From Crocodylus rhombifer (lineage: Eukaryota > Chordata > Crocodylia > Crocodylidae): a stretch of 64,000 bases of DNA. Shown here piece by piece: positions 21,364 to 32,725 of this stretch (position 1 is its first letter; every line of letters begins with the position of its first letter). The DNA is taken from contig JAVSML010018999.1 of NCBI GenBank assembly GCA_038503035.1, forward strand, positions 62,001-126,000, read 5' to 3'. The notes beneath the pieces are model-generated. The model saw only the letters and a program-made list of their open reading frames with translations. It ran no database searches and was not told the DNA's origin. The position numbers and the translations under genes were made by a program.

Positions 21364-24300
21364 ATGAGGACAGCTCTCCTGGTTATCCTCATCTTGGGTG
21401 CTTCTTATCACTGTGCTACAGGTAAGTAAAAAAATCTCAGTACAAGAACAAAGTCTTACTGCTCAGCTGAAAAACAGGTATGGTTCCATAGTGTCAGTGG
21501 GACTGTAACAGGGGGGCCTGCTCCGGGCTGATCTCACTGTGGCCCACCCAACCTGTTTCTGGGCTAACCACCCACCTTTTCGCTTGCCATGCCTTGTTAA
21601 TTGTTTAATTGAATGTTAATAAAAGCGGGAGGCTGCCCAATTCTTGCCCCAATGCCAGGGGGCACTATCTGCAGCTCCATTCCTCCCCTACGCTGCAGCC
21701 CAAACCCCGCAGATGGCATCCAGATGTTATTAATATCACTGGCGCCACACTGGGCCCCTGAATCCTACTAGTTGAACCCCACTTAGATCCCTCCATTCAG
21801 GCAGCCTATTCTGCCTTCATTCCTGGCTGCATAGCTCCCTGAGATGCTCCCCCTTACAGGTGTGGTCCCCCCTGGGACCTTTGGCTACTAGCCCTGGCCC
21901 ACCTCCAGGCCAGTCGGAACCCCAGGCCCTCAGCTCTTGGGCATCCCTTGCAGTGGGTCCCTGGCCGTTTGACCCTTATGGTCCTGGCCCCAGCATTGAC
22001 TAGTCAGGTGATATCCAGACCGGTTCTTGAGTCTATGGCCTCATGCTCTCTTTGGGGTCCACCTTCCAGACCCTCTGAAGTGGGTAACCCACCCAGTTGT
22101 GGGAGCTGGGGTTAAGGCACCCTGACTCACCTTTCACCAGGGAGGTAACTGGCCTGGCATTTCCTGGGAGCTCCTGCGCCACTGAGAGCCCCACCAAGCC
22201 ACCCGTTCCTGGCAGGGTGCAGTTTTAGGTCATGCCCAGGACCAGGAGCCTCCTGACCATCCCCTTCAGCTCCTCCCTTACCTCCAGATGATACCAGCAG
22301 CTCTGTGGCCAAGCAATGTTGTTGTCTGGCTTTCCAGCAGCAAAATGCCCTGTTTATATGGGCAGCCCTAATCAGGCACCTGCTGGCTGCTGTTTTCTGG
22401 CCCTTAAAGTGGCAGGCACAAACAGTGCCCTGCTACAGGGACCATCCTGATTACATTAACCAAGGATCTGGATGTAGCAGTCTGGTAAGTTCCAGTAGAG
22501 GTAGTTGGGAGGAGGAAGGTTCTCAGGAGGTCGTTCTAGTCCAACCTCCTGCTCAAAGCGGGACCATCCCCAACTACATCATCTCAGCAAAGGCTTTGTC
22601 TACCAGCATCTTAAAGGTTTAAGGATGCAGAGTCCACAATCTCTCTGGATAGCCTGTTTTAGTGCTTTAGTACCCTCCTAGCACAAATCCCCCTTTGTCC
22701 AGCCCCAACTTGAGGTTTTCAACTAACTTGTGGCTTCTGAAAATGTCAGCCAAATTCTGCCCCTTTGGAGAATTCCAGCCTATTCCCCTTTCAGATGAAG
22801 GAGAATCTGTTAGCTGTTCACAGGCTATAGTACAGTACACATAGAGGAACTGTCAGGAGCAGTGGCAACAGCACAGGTGCAAATGCCAGGCAGATAGCAG
22901 TGTCCAGTTAGAATAAGGTACTGGCTGAGACCCTTCTGTATTTCTATAACTTGATTTTATTCCTTCACTTTCTAGGATTTAAAAGCACCCCTCAAAGACA
23001 AAAAAAAAAGATGTTGTTTTTCTCCTTGCATTCATTCATGGAGGTTAGATGAACATCTTGCTGGGGTTGTTTGACCCCAGTACTCTTTCCTGCCATGGCA
23101 GGGGGTCAGCCTAGATGATCTGCTCAGGTCCCTTCTGACCCTAGAAACTATGAAACTATGAAACTGTTTTGCAGCTCTGTAGCCCCCTTTGGATGTTGTA
23201 GCTCCCTTTGGATATTATAACTATGTCTGTGATATTACAAATGTTCATCCTAATCTCAATGTCAAAAGCGGGATTAGGCCTTCAGATTTGGGGCCTGGGT
23301 AACAGGAAGTGACATTGAAGAAACTAGACCCTGCTTACATCAGAGTTACATTAATAAAAGCAGAAGTAATCCAGCCTGACCTCTGTTCAGCCCTGCCATA
23401 AGCGTTATTGCTCTCACTTAAAAAAAAAAAAAAGGAAAAGAAAAAGCACAATTTACACTTTTTTAGTTCATGTCTGAAATGTCTTCACTCTGCTTCTCTA
23501 GTGATTTCCCAGGATACAATTCTTGGTTTGCACAGAAACCTACTTTTTTTTTTTATTCTAAAGGCAGATATTGTAACAGGGCCCAATATTCAGCAAGAGG
23601 GGATGGAGCACTTTTTCCAAGTCAGACTTTTTGGAGGTATCTCAAATTGCACAGCAGCTAACAACAGAAATACTGAAGGGAAAAAAAAAATCTCACAGCC
23701 TTTGAAAACTGACCATCTCTCAGACCCAAGCTCAACATAACTGCAAATTTTTTTGTTGGACATCCTGCACCATACAGCAATGTCAGTCAGGGGCCAGGTG
23801 GTCAAAGGAGGGATGTTCCTAGTGGCAGCTTTGTCCTTAAGTTTCAATTACTCTTTTGTAGGCAAGTCTCCTGTCTTTCAGTCTAAAGGACAAAAGGTGT
23901 TTAAATTAATTCTTCTTAAAACCTCTCACCCAGACATGCATATGCAGGAGGATACGTGGGAAGCTAGAGCCATTTAGATCCCAATGCCAATTCATATACA
24001 ATGCCAATGGGCTTTATTCTTTCATTCACACTGTCTCTCCTTCACAGCAATGTTTTGCATTCCTAAGGAGTGTTGCTTTGACTACATGACTAAGCCTATC
24101 CATCGTTCCAAATTGGTGAATTATTACCAGACCCCCAGCGACTGTGTCTTGCAAGCTGTTGTGTAAGTGCAAAACACTCTTTATTTCACATTCTAATACC
24201 ACCCTGCAAAGTGCACCACAGTGGGGTGCCAAGGCTGTTGTCATCCTCACCCAGTAATGCACACCTCTCTTCGGGGGGCGGGGGGAGGGGGGCGCACACT

Positions 24301-24724
24301 AACTTGGAGTAGGCTCCAAAATGAGGAAATGAACCATGATCAATCTCTCACAAAGAACTGTGAAAGCAAGTATTTTAGCAAGACTGAAGGAGGAGATGAA
24401 GCAACTGGGTTGATGAGAAAAGCACAATTCTAGTGTGAATTATTAAGAGATTAAACTGCTGTAGAGTGTTGGGAACAATACGTAAATAGCACCTGTTCCA
24501 GTTTTCTGGCAATCTAAATAACATGAGTCAGTTAACGATGAGGAAGAAATGCCAGGAAACTGCCTGATGAGGTCCCACAGGATAAAGCTACTGATGTGCC
24601 CTTGGACTGAACCCTCTTGCTTTCCCTCTGCAGGTTTGAGACTAAAAGTGGCCACAAGATTTGTGCTGACCCTTCCAAGATTTGGGTGAAGAATGGTATC
24701 AAACACTTGGAGAACAAAAAATAA
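21364..24724 (+). CDS. CC chemokine gene copy 2, complete (three exons, 87 aa)
   Basis: Exon 1 (21364-21421) encodes a signal peptide, MRTALLVILILGASYHCA, ending in phase 1 before donor GTAAGT. Exon 2 (24048-24162) follows acceptor CACAG and encodes MFCIPKECCFDYMTKPI through PSDC, ending in phase 2 before GTAAGT. Exon 3 (24634-24724) follows CTGCAG and encodes the GHKICADPSKIWVKNG helix region, then TAA. The sizes 58, 115 and 91 bp are the usual chemokine exon layout. The product should be a secreted ligand of a CC-type receptor that recruits leukocytes. The adjacent CC, SDC and KIC cysteines form the two standard disulfides. An extra cysteine sits three residues before KECC, which may be unpaired. 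It resembles CCL17-like and inflammatory CC chemokines; no ortholog is claimed. Intron 1 has taken in a solo LTR and two CR1 pieces without harming the exons. Confidence 0.92.
21504..22437. mobile_element. Solo LTR, 934 bp, in chemokine intron 1
   Basis: The ends are TGTAACAGGG and CCTGCTACA. The target duplication GGGAC is perfect (21499-21503 and 22438-22442). A second member of the same family lies at 34363-35308 and aligns throughout, for example GCCAGGGGGC at 21654 and the TTTATATGGGCAGCC / TTTATATAGGCAGTC segments. No internal coding region is present. Confidence 0.75.
22480..22800 (-). mobile_element. Old CR1 LINE 3' end, inverted
   Basis: The plus strand has GTCGTTCTAGTCCAACCTCC, TGCTCAAAGCGGGACCATC and a phrase like 'CACAATCTCTCTGGA', the complement of a bird/turtle-type CR1 3' end. 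It is diverged and 5' truncated. Confidence 0.7.
23036..23165 (+). mobile_element. CR1 LINE 3' end
   Basis: GATGAACATCTTGCTGGGG, CCTGCCATGGCAGGGGGTC, GATGATCTGCTCAGGTCCC and two ACTATGAA units form a short CR1 3' end in intron 1. It belongs to the same subfamily as the copy at 60185-62736. Confidence 0.85.
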
Positions 24725-24967
24725 AACACCTCACTTCTGAAGACCACAAATACACCCCTTGCTGCACAACCTCTCTAAATACTTCTACTACCTCTTGAAA
24801 GAAGACTTGTGCAGCAACATTATTTTTTATAAGGAAAGAGAGAGAGCGAGAAAGAGAGAGAGATGGCTGCTGAGACACTAGATGGTCAGAAACATAACTT
24901 TTTAGAATACAATTATCCTTATAAGAATGCACAAAATGTATTGGATATATGTATTACCGTTTAATTT

Positions 24968-24973
24968 ATTAAA
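24968..24973 (+). promoter_or_regulatory. Candidate polyadenylation signal of chemokine copy 2
   Basis: ATTAAA lies 244 bp downstream of the stop codon, after an ATATGTATTA stretch shared with copy 1. The intervening 3' UTR has a GA-rich tract (24838-24862). The next element, an LTR-like repeat, starts at 25018. Confidence 0.5.
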
Positions 24974-25017
24974 GCCTATGAATATATTTCCTAATTTGCC
25001 AAGAGTGACATTAAATA

Positions 25018-26056
25018 GTGTGACAGGCTAGCTGGCAGTGATTTAGCCCAGGGGTTTTGAAAGGGCAAAAGATGATTGGAGGACTTGGGATTCCCTTTCC
25101 TCACCAATCAGGCCCCAGAGACTCACCCTCCATGTCCCCTGATTGTTCCCTTGGGTCACCTGGAGGGGGATAAAAGGGACAGTGCAGCTGAGTCAGGGGA
25201 CACCAATGAGGGACTACAAGAAAGGAGCTTTAAAGAGCTGGGTGGGAGCAGTTGTCCCAGAAGAGCCTGAAGGAGCAGGACCCGCAGGCAGGAGTTGGAT
25301 CCTCAGAAGCGCGGTGTGCGGCCAGCAGGAGAGGCCCCCGCTGAGCTCTAGGATCCCCTACAAGAGCCTGTGGCCAGCAGGAAAGGTTCCCCCGCTCCAG
25401 CAAGGATCTGAGCAGCAAACCGAGGGGTTCCCATCTCTGCTTCCAGCTCTTCCAATAAGATGCCAGGCAGCTTGACATGAGGCCAGGGCTCTGGGACAAT
25501 CAAGTACCCTAGCAGCTTGGAGTAGTGCTAACACTAAATGGCTGTGTGGTAGTGTGTCTGCCTATCACACAAGGAATCTGAGTTCAAGTCCCAGCTGGGG
25601 TGGCTTGTGGTGAGTAAGCTAACAGGGAGGAGTTCTTCCTGCAGTGGAAAGGGGTCATTAGGTTCCACCTCCAGGTACCTAGGTCCTATATTTCCTTGTT
25701 ATTTGACATTTTGTATTTTGTGCCTTCTACATTTTGCCAACCAGTGTTGTTTGTATTTTATATTTTGTTAACCCTGTCTTTTGTCAACTGGATGAACATG
25801 TATAGACATGTAAGCATCTAACCTTTGTTGAATCCTGTCCCCTCAGGGAATTGTAGTGTCTCCTCTACCCCCTGGTTTATACTGGTTATGTTCCAGTATT
25901 GTTCCCTCATTAAAAAGGTATATGGTTAAGTCCCCATTGGTGGTCTGGCTCTGCTGTATAGGGGGAGGAGAGTCCCTACAGCGCTTGTGCACCTGCTTTG
26001 GATCCCTTTAATTGGAGAGGGGGTACCTCTTGGAGTACTACCTGGGTTATACTACG
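25018..26056 (+). repeat. LTR-like repeat with tRNA-like segment, longest copy D
   Basis: It starts TGTGACAGGC. It has CACCAATCAGG, then GGGGATAAAAGGGAC (TATA-like, 25167), then a tRNA-like stretch at about 25530-25605. There a GGCTGTGTGGTAGTG A-box-like block is followed by CTGAGTTCAAGTCCCAG, a T-arm/B-box-like hairpin. After that come GTATTTTATATTTTG, CCCCCTGGTTTATACTGG, CTCATTAAAAAGG and the end GGAGTACTACCTGGG. Copies at 17440-18520 (inverted) and 11740-12235 (partial) match. It could be an LTR that captured a tRNA-derived SINE, or a composite repeat. The ends are not precisely settled. Confidence 0.55.
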
Positions 26057-26106
26057 TTAATAATGTGGGGAATACTTTCAGCAAAACTGAAAGCTCATGA
26101 ACACTG

Positions 26107-26782
26107 TGATGCTGGGGTGCATGGAGTGTCCCACAGGAGCGTGGTAAGGCCCTCCATGTGCTCGGCAATGAACCCGGAAGTGGACTGGAAGTACTTCTAC
26201 CCCCCAGCTCAGTGATTGGCCACAGGGGGACCCCAGGTACCCCCCCCCCCCATACCCAGGTGACACTGGTCTCCAGATGGTACTGGCATTGTCGTGCCTA
26301 GGCCCCGTTATAATTCAGCCCCTTGTCCTCACTGGGCTTTCTGCAGCCCATGTCTCTGCACCCCCTCTGGCGCCAGGCTCTGTGCTGCTGTGAGCCCCCC
26401 ATGAGGCCTCCTTCCCCAGATAGCCTCACCCAAACCAGCGGTCTTATAAAACAGCAAACAAAACATAAGCCCCTGGGCTATAACATAACGCAAGCTACAT
26501 AAGGCGTGCTCGGCCCCTCTACATTACCCGGATTAGGACTTAGTCAGGCCTCTGCCCTCCACATGCTTTAGGAGCGCTCCTTCTCCTTTGGCTGCCTGGA
26601 GTTTATACCGGGCCAGGGCCCTGCCCCTTCCGACCAGGTGCAGGTGGAGGTGCAGGTGCGGGCTAATTGCCTCATTAGCTGGTTGCCATGGCAACCTGCA
26701 CCTGGGCTCCTGTCTGGCTCTTTGGACTCTTCCCAGGCAGTTCCTGCTCTTTTAGGAGCAGGCACCTAAGTGCCCTGAGACA
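26107..26782. mobile_element. Possible solo LTR, 676 bp
   Basis: The segment can be read as TGATGCTGGGG ... CCTGAGACA, flanked by CACTG (26102-26106) and CTCTG (26783-26787), a one-mismatch 5-bp duplication. TATAAAA is at about 26446. With no second copy in the window the boundaries remain weak. Confidence 0.35.
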
Positions 26783-26955
26783 CTCTGAATCTTTTCAAAT
26801 CTCTCTGAATCGATTCAGAGGGTTCCAGTTCAATTCACAGATATTAAAGGGTCCTCTGATTTGATTTGGATTTGGAGATTTGGCCACCGAATTCGGCCAA
26901 ATCTTTGCTGAATTGAATCAGGGACCAAAGATTCACACAGCCCTATCAGAAACCT
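26783..26955 (-). repeat. AGGGCTGTGxGAA interspersed repeat, inverted
   Basis: Ends on the plus strand with TTCACACAGCCCTATCAG, the complement of the start of the copies at 57707 and 63897. The interior has palindromic GAATCGATTC (26806) and GGCCACCGAATTCGGCC (26881). Confidence 0.55.
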
Positions 26956-27169
26956 TTTTCTGCTTTCCAGGCTAAATGTGACAACACTGAGCCATGATAA
27001 TAAGAGTTTTTCCTTTCTGTGGACTTTATCCCTGGGTGCATTCCTTGTGGGCGACCTATCCTATCCCAACATCTCTCTGCTAATTTAGACAAACCAATCT
27101 CTGTTAGTCTCCTTTTGTATGAAGGACTCTGCTTTGGCTTGATTGCGATAGCAGCATCACCTGAACTTG

Positions 27170-27282
27170 AATTTCGTAGATGTTAGGACTGGAAGGGACC
27201 TCGAAGATCATCAAATCCAGCCCCCTGCCTCAGGGGGAGAAAGTCAGCTAGGGTCAAAGGATCCCAGCAAGATATGCATCTA
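27170..27282 (-). mobile_element. CR1 LINE 3' end, inverted
   Basis: Plus strand: GATGTTAGGACTGGAAGGGA, CCCCCTGCCTCAGGGGG, then GGATCCCAGCAAGATA. It belongs to the same subfamily as the copy at 35378-38110 and is truncated to about 110 bp. Confidence 0.8.
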
Positions 27283-27312
27283 TTAATTAATTAATTAATT
27301 AACTAACTAATC
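27283..27312. repeat. TTAA microsatellite
   Basis: About five ATTA units pass into AACTAACTAA, at the junction between the CR1 fragment and the older LINE. Confidence 0.8.
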
Positions 27313-28450
27313 CTTTGTGAACATTTGTGCCCAGAACAGTACACAATGATGCAGGTATGGTCTCACCAAAGGGTTTTTCAATGGCATTCATGAGACCTAG
27401 AGATACAATCAATTTCAAATACCCCACCTGATGCACTCTAGGATTCCATTTGCCTTTTTTATGGCTGCATTACACTGCAAATTCATAACCATCTTGTGAT
27501 GGACAAAAGGCCAAACTTTTCTTTTCTTGTTCCAGTTTGTAACAGATACTCTTATAATTAGTCCTTTAAACACTTGTGTTCACTTATGAAATTTAATTCC
27601 TTTTATTTTACGCCAAACTACAGGGTTACCCAATTCTTCCTCTTTGAAATCCGGATCCTCCTTTGTATTGAGAACACCCCCCAACATCTGCAAAAGTAAT
27701 TAACATTCTTCCATTCTTGGAATGAATTATTAAGGAAAACCTAGCACAAAAATAATTCAAAAAACACCAAAGAAAATCCAGTGGTAATCTACTTCCAGGG
27801 GCACAGATCTCCTTCCTGCATAACCCAGTGTTGCCTCAACTTTTGATCAATTCCTTAACCACCCTATGGTTCTTAACCTCTTCTCCATTTTTATAGTCTA
27901 CATGTTACAATTTTCCATGTGAAACCCTATCAAATGCTTAAGGAAGTACAGATAGATTAGGTAAGTCATGTCTACTGCATTGCACAGGTCTAAAAAGGCC
28001 AGGCCAGTTGCCTTACCAAAAAGATCAAGTTTGTCTGGACCTATCTACCTTTGGTAAAAGCATGCTACATTTTCTCCTATATTCCATCTGCCTATATGGC
28101 CTCATTCACTGCTTCCTTCACCCTTTCTCTTTGCACATCACTGAAATCAGTCTAATGGGCCTGCAGCTGCTCAGGTCAGCCTTTTCCTCTTTCTGAAATA
28201 TAGCTCTAAGGTTGGTTGCTTTCTAGGCCCATGATACCACTCCTAGTTAGAGAAATTTTGAAAAGATCCTTGTTATGAGACCTATAATGTTAGCCAGTGT
28301 TTCCTCCAGAATCCCTAGATAGAAATTATCTAGTCCCTCAGTTGAGAGCATTGAGCTCTTTGAACATTGATTCCACCTTGAATGCAAAATTTCCAAACTC
28401 ATGTTCACCTTCCTGCTTTTTACCTTGTCCCTGCTACACCATTCCATATA
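27313..28450 (-). mobile_element. Ancient L3/CR1-like LINE, inverted
   Basis: Complementary landmarks are GTGCCCAGAACAGTACAC (27329), GGTCTCACCAAAGG (27358), TTGCCTTTTTTATGGCTGCA (27452), AATGCTTAAGGAAGTACAG (27932) and GGTCTAAAAAGGCCAG (27986). These correspond to the 3' third of CR1-clade ORF2. All frames are broken. Confidence 0.6.
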
Positions 28451-29149
28451 GCTGCAACATTCAGTGAGTTGCCAGGATGTGCCTGAATCTCCTTGATCTC
28501 TACCACATCCTCATGTACAACACGCAAGCCTCTTCTTCTCTTTCCTTGTTCTCTTGTTATATAAAGCTGAAGCATCTTTTGCTCTTCACTTTAAGTCTTT
28601 GTGATGCCTATGCTCACCCAGACTCTAGCAACTCTTGCTTTATTACTATACATTTCTGATCTGATGAATCCCTTTCCACAGCCTTGTGAGCTGTCTGCTC
28701 ATCCCAACAGCTTCAAGGTGTTTCATGACCCATAGGGCTGAATGTTAAAAGTGCCTTGAGTCATTCAATGGTCATAAAACATTCAGTTCTCAGGAACAAA
28801 GCTATAGTTGAAGCATCTCAGTCCAACTAACTTGGGCCCCAGGTTCCAGTGGAAAGGCCTATTTCCATCCACCTGCTACACAGTACAGCTTCCTCAGAAA
28901 CCAGTCCTTAGTGTACTGGTCCCCAGGCGAGCCATATGACCAGAACCAGAATAAAGAGAAGGATGGGGGGATTGGATCAAAATGCAACAGATCTCACTTG
29001 TGAGGTCCCCTGTAGAGAGCAGCAAATGGCAGGTAAACTTGTGACAGGTTGAGAGCCAAACTGGGCTTCCTACTTACTTGTTCTTACTTTAATGGAGAGA
29101 AAGAGTAACATGCAGTGTCCAATCCCAGGTGCTATCATCTATGTAGGAT
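28451..29149. other. Intergenic sequence without recognised features
   Basis: Short open frames only. No domain, RNA or clear repeat was recognised. Confidence 0.3.
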
Positions 29150-29500
29150 GTGCTGCCTGCCTGGATAATAATGTTTATAATGTCTTGAAGCACGAGTTGA
29201 TGCACATCTTGACCAGAATGGACTGGAGCCTTAGCCCAGAAGCTGTGGATCACTTTGGAGGCAGCAGACCTTGTTGATGTCTGGCACCATCTCCATGTTG
29301 ATGCAAGGCAGTATACCTGGCTGAAGGTGACCGCTGGTTGTCTCTCCATGGCATGCCTTGACCGCGTGTACATCACCAGGCACCACCTACTGCTCCTGTG
29401 CAGCTGCTGTATTACTCTGGTAGGACTATCAGATCACAGCCTGGTCTCTTGTGTGCTGAGCCTACCTTGCAGGACACATTCCTGGGCACTCTTCTTATGG
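29150..29500 (+). mobile_element. Endonuclease scrap of a Tx1/L1-type LINE
   Basis: The frame at 29255-29500 reads EAADLVDVWHHLHVDARQYTW, then LSMACLDRVYITRHHL and LVGLSDHSLVSC. This is the C-terminal core of an APE-type endonuclease: the -DVWR-HP--YTW- block, the S--RLDRIY motif, and the SDH catalytic histidine motif. The spacing fits Tx1/L1-clade elements rather than the CR1 copies here, whose matching part reads GDSDH. Both sides are lost. Confidence 0.55.
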
Positions 29501-32500
29501 GTTATATTCCAGACAGACAGGAAACAGTATCATAAGCTCTATTTCAGATATCTTCAAAAATCATTTTCTTTTTGCTCTAAGTTGCTTGTTAACCCTTCTG
29601 GTTCTGGCCATCACAGGTAGCAGGCATTAATGCCCCCCCCCCAACCATGTATATAAAATGCATTCTAATGCATTAAAGACTTGCTAAAGGATGAAGGCCC
29701 TAGGAGGTCCATGCATTGAGAAGTTTTGCGGATTGCCTGCTTGCTGCTGGGGGTGGGTGGGGTTGTTTAGTCTTTTTTTTCTTAAAAGAAATGCTGACTG
29801 CACCCTAGCTAGCATTTAACAAGCATTTGACCTCCCTCCGAAAACAGTTCACCCTGCAACTCTTTGCAACTCTTTCCAGTAATGCCATGACTCCATAAAA
29901 AGACCCTAAGCACAGCATCCCCACGCTGAGGCAGGCGCAGTCTCTGAAAACGAACGCAACCACCCTCCCACCCCAAAGAAAACATGACACACATATATAG
30001 AGCAAAAATAAAACACTTCACTGAAAAAGCTGCAGCTTAACAATATAACATATATACAAATGTAAAAAAAATTAAAATACCTGCAAATCTGAACATTTTT
30101 CACTCTCCTTTTCACTCTCTTCATTCATTACTGGACTGGTTGCCACCCCCTGGTGAGTTCCGCNNNNNNNNNNGTGGCTACACATGATGGGAGTTGCGGG
30201 AAGAAAGGAGGGTACATGATATGGGGCAGGAGGACATATACTATAGGTGGCAGGGAGGAGCAGAAGAATTAAGGGGGTAGAAAATTAAGGGATTATTGGC
30301 CTCCCCCATTTTAAAATAATAATAAATTTTTCTGAACAGAGTTGTCCCAACCTGAACCTATGGCCACTCCACTGTGTGCTGTGAGGGAGGAGGGAGGGGT
30401 GAGGAGGGTAAAAAAAGAACACACAATGACACCTCCTGATTAAAAGCCAGAACACAGAGCCCCCTCATGGTGAAGGGGATTAATTAGAAGTCTTTGGAGT
30501 GTCTGGCTGTTTTCATGAGTAAATCCACAGTTGGAGCAGTGTAACTGGAGAGCGCTGCACATTAATACATCTCTGAGTAGTGTTGGTTTAAGGCACTAAA
30601 TGGACTTTAGAGTGGTGGGAAATCCCAGGTCCTACAAACACAAATTCAGTTGCATCTGTGTAAATGGGAAATACCATTTCATCTACACATGCCCTCAATG
30701 ATAAACCACGTGCAATGATTTCAAATACAGTCTCTGGTGAAAGCAAAGAAACATATGCAGGGCAGGAACCACTAGAGGGAACTGATGTAGCAGAAATAAG
30801 GTGGAAGAGAAGAACAACTTTTAGTAGTGGTACATAGAGCAAGTTCATTTTGTAAAGGAGCTCAGCATAGAAGAGGTGCGACTTGGACTCCATTTCAGAT
30901 ACAAGAAGCATTTCAATATCTGATTTATTAAAACTACTTACCACTATACAACATTAAAGAGATGATCTGGCTTAATATGACAGCATTTCAGTGCTTGGAG
31001 CTGCCATGAGGAAAACCCCAGCCAGAGGTTCAGCAGCTGAGCTCCCTTCCCACTGATTGTGGCAGCATGACCAGCCACTGCTGCAGCAATAGCTGCTTTT
31101 GCACCCCACCACAAAGGTACACCTGAACTGCTACTCAGATTTCCACCCCAACCCCCCAGTTACACTACTGACCCCAGCTTCTGTCATCAGGTTTACTCTG
31201 CCTGGATAGAAGTGACCAGGCTTTTCCCATAGGCTGAATTTCCTGCAAGAAATAAGCTGAGATGTGGTGGGCCCATATCAAAACCAAATACCTATAAATT
31301 GTGCGTCTGCACAAGCATGTGTGCACATGCATGAATGCACATATCAAAATCAAGACTGATCTCCATCTGAATCTCACTTATGACTCTTATCCTTATGACA
31401 GACCAAACTGAAACCTGACATCCACACAACCCTAAACTCCGGAGTGTCTGAAATCTGGATCCTAACTTCATAGTTTGTGACTATATCTTTCTTCAATACA
31501 CAGTATACATCATTGTGCATCTCAGAACAACTAGAAAAAATATTAAATGATTCATGAACAATGCTAATTCTAATATCAGCTGTTAAGTGCTCCAGCTACT
31601 GACTTCCATGTGGGAAACTATAGATTTCAATCCTCATCCTATCCTCCTGCTCTCAGGACCAGTAAAAGGTAAGAACATGCCTGTGGCTGACTTCAGCCAG
31701 TGGACATGAGCCAAAGGAACCCAGTTACACTGTTCAGGGGGCGTGGAGCAGCCAGTTTTAAAAGGGGGAATGGACCAGCTAAGTACAGCTATAAAAAGAA
31801 AGGCCTTGAAGGAGAAGTCCTGAAGAAGGGGCAAGTCAACTGCGCCAGGAGATGAACAGCTACATTTTCAGTGACTCAGTGACTAAAAGTTCACATTGAG
31901 TTTGCCTGATTAAGTGCTTCTATGTAGAGAAAATTGCTCACTGGTGCTGACCCTGATCCAAAGGTAGGCAGGCCAAGCAGCTGCAACCCCCACTAAATGC
32001 ATGGACAAATACTGTGTACAGATGGAACTTTACATGCAGGTGCACGTAGATAACTAGAAGGGCCTTTTCCAGGTCCTATAGAAAGGGTGTCTCGTAAAAA
32101 AAAGTGCAACTTTTAAAAAACAGTAACAGTTTGAAAAACTGATGATGAAAGAAAAAAGCTTTAATAAGAAAAATTAAGCAAGAGGCGGCAAAGGAACAGG
32201 GAAGCAAGTTAGTAACTGCCCTGATTAAACATTGATTCTAAATTCTTCCTGCTTAACTCAGTAATTTGTTGATATTAAAATCTCATTTTGGTAACAGTGT
32301 GAAGAGAATATTAATAGATCCTCTATTAATAATGCATTTTTTATAGAGCAAGAAGGGTTATGATAACTATAAATATACAGGGTAACGAGCTTTCACATTA
32401 AGGCTCTTACTTGATGAATAAATCATGGAGGCTGCTTCAGAAGTTTCTTATTTGCTTTGTTTTATGGTAAGAATCTTGAGCTGAGACAACAGTATTGGAC

Positions 32501-32725
32501 AGTAGAACAGGCTAGATGAGGATGTGAAGTAGTCTGTGTCCCACCTAGTGCCTCACAAGCTCTTCCACAGAAAGCAGGCACAGGAGGAGTATAGGACAGT
32601 AAGGGGCCATGGTTAGAGCAGGTGGTGAGCCAGGGCTCCAGAGGGTTCTATTCCCAGCTAAATGTTGGGCAAGTCATTGAAATACTCCATATCTTAATTT
32701 TCCCATCTGCAAAAAGCCAGCCTAA
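29501..32725. other. Long intergenic stretch, no gene recognised
   Basis: Mostly AT-rich with a C-run at 29631-29641. Open frames up to 118 aa (30588-30944, minus) lack any recognisable domain, signal peptide or splice-site support. Confidence 0.3.
30164..30173. other. Assembly gap (10 N)
   Basis: Ten undetermined bases. The true gap length is unknown. Confidence 0.99.

Noticed and set aside
21503..22438. DNA transposon with CTGTAACAGG inverted ends and 3-bp target duplication
   Set aside because: Moving the boundary by one or two bases gives TG...CA ends and a perfect 5-bp duplication in two of three copies, which fits a solo LTR better.
25530..25605. Functional tRNA gene
   Set aside because: Only the A-box-like and T-arm-like parts are recognisable, the acceptor stem does not pair convincingly, and the segment is part of a dispersed repeat.
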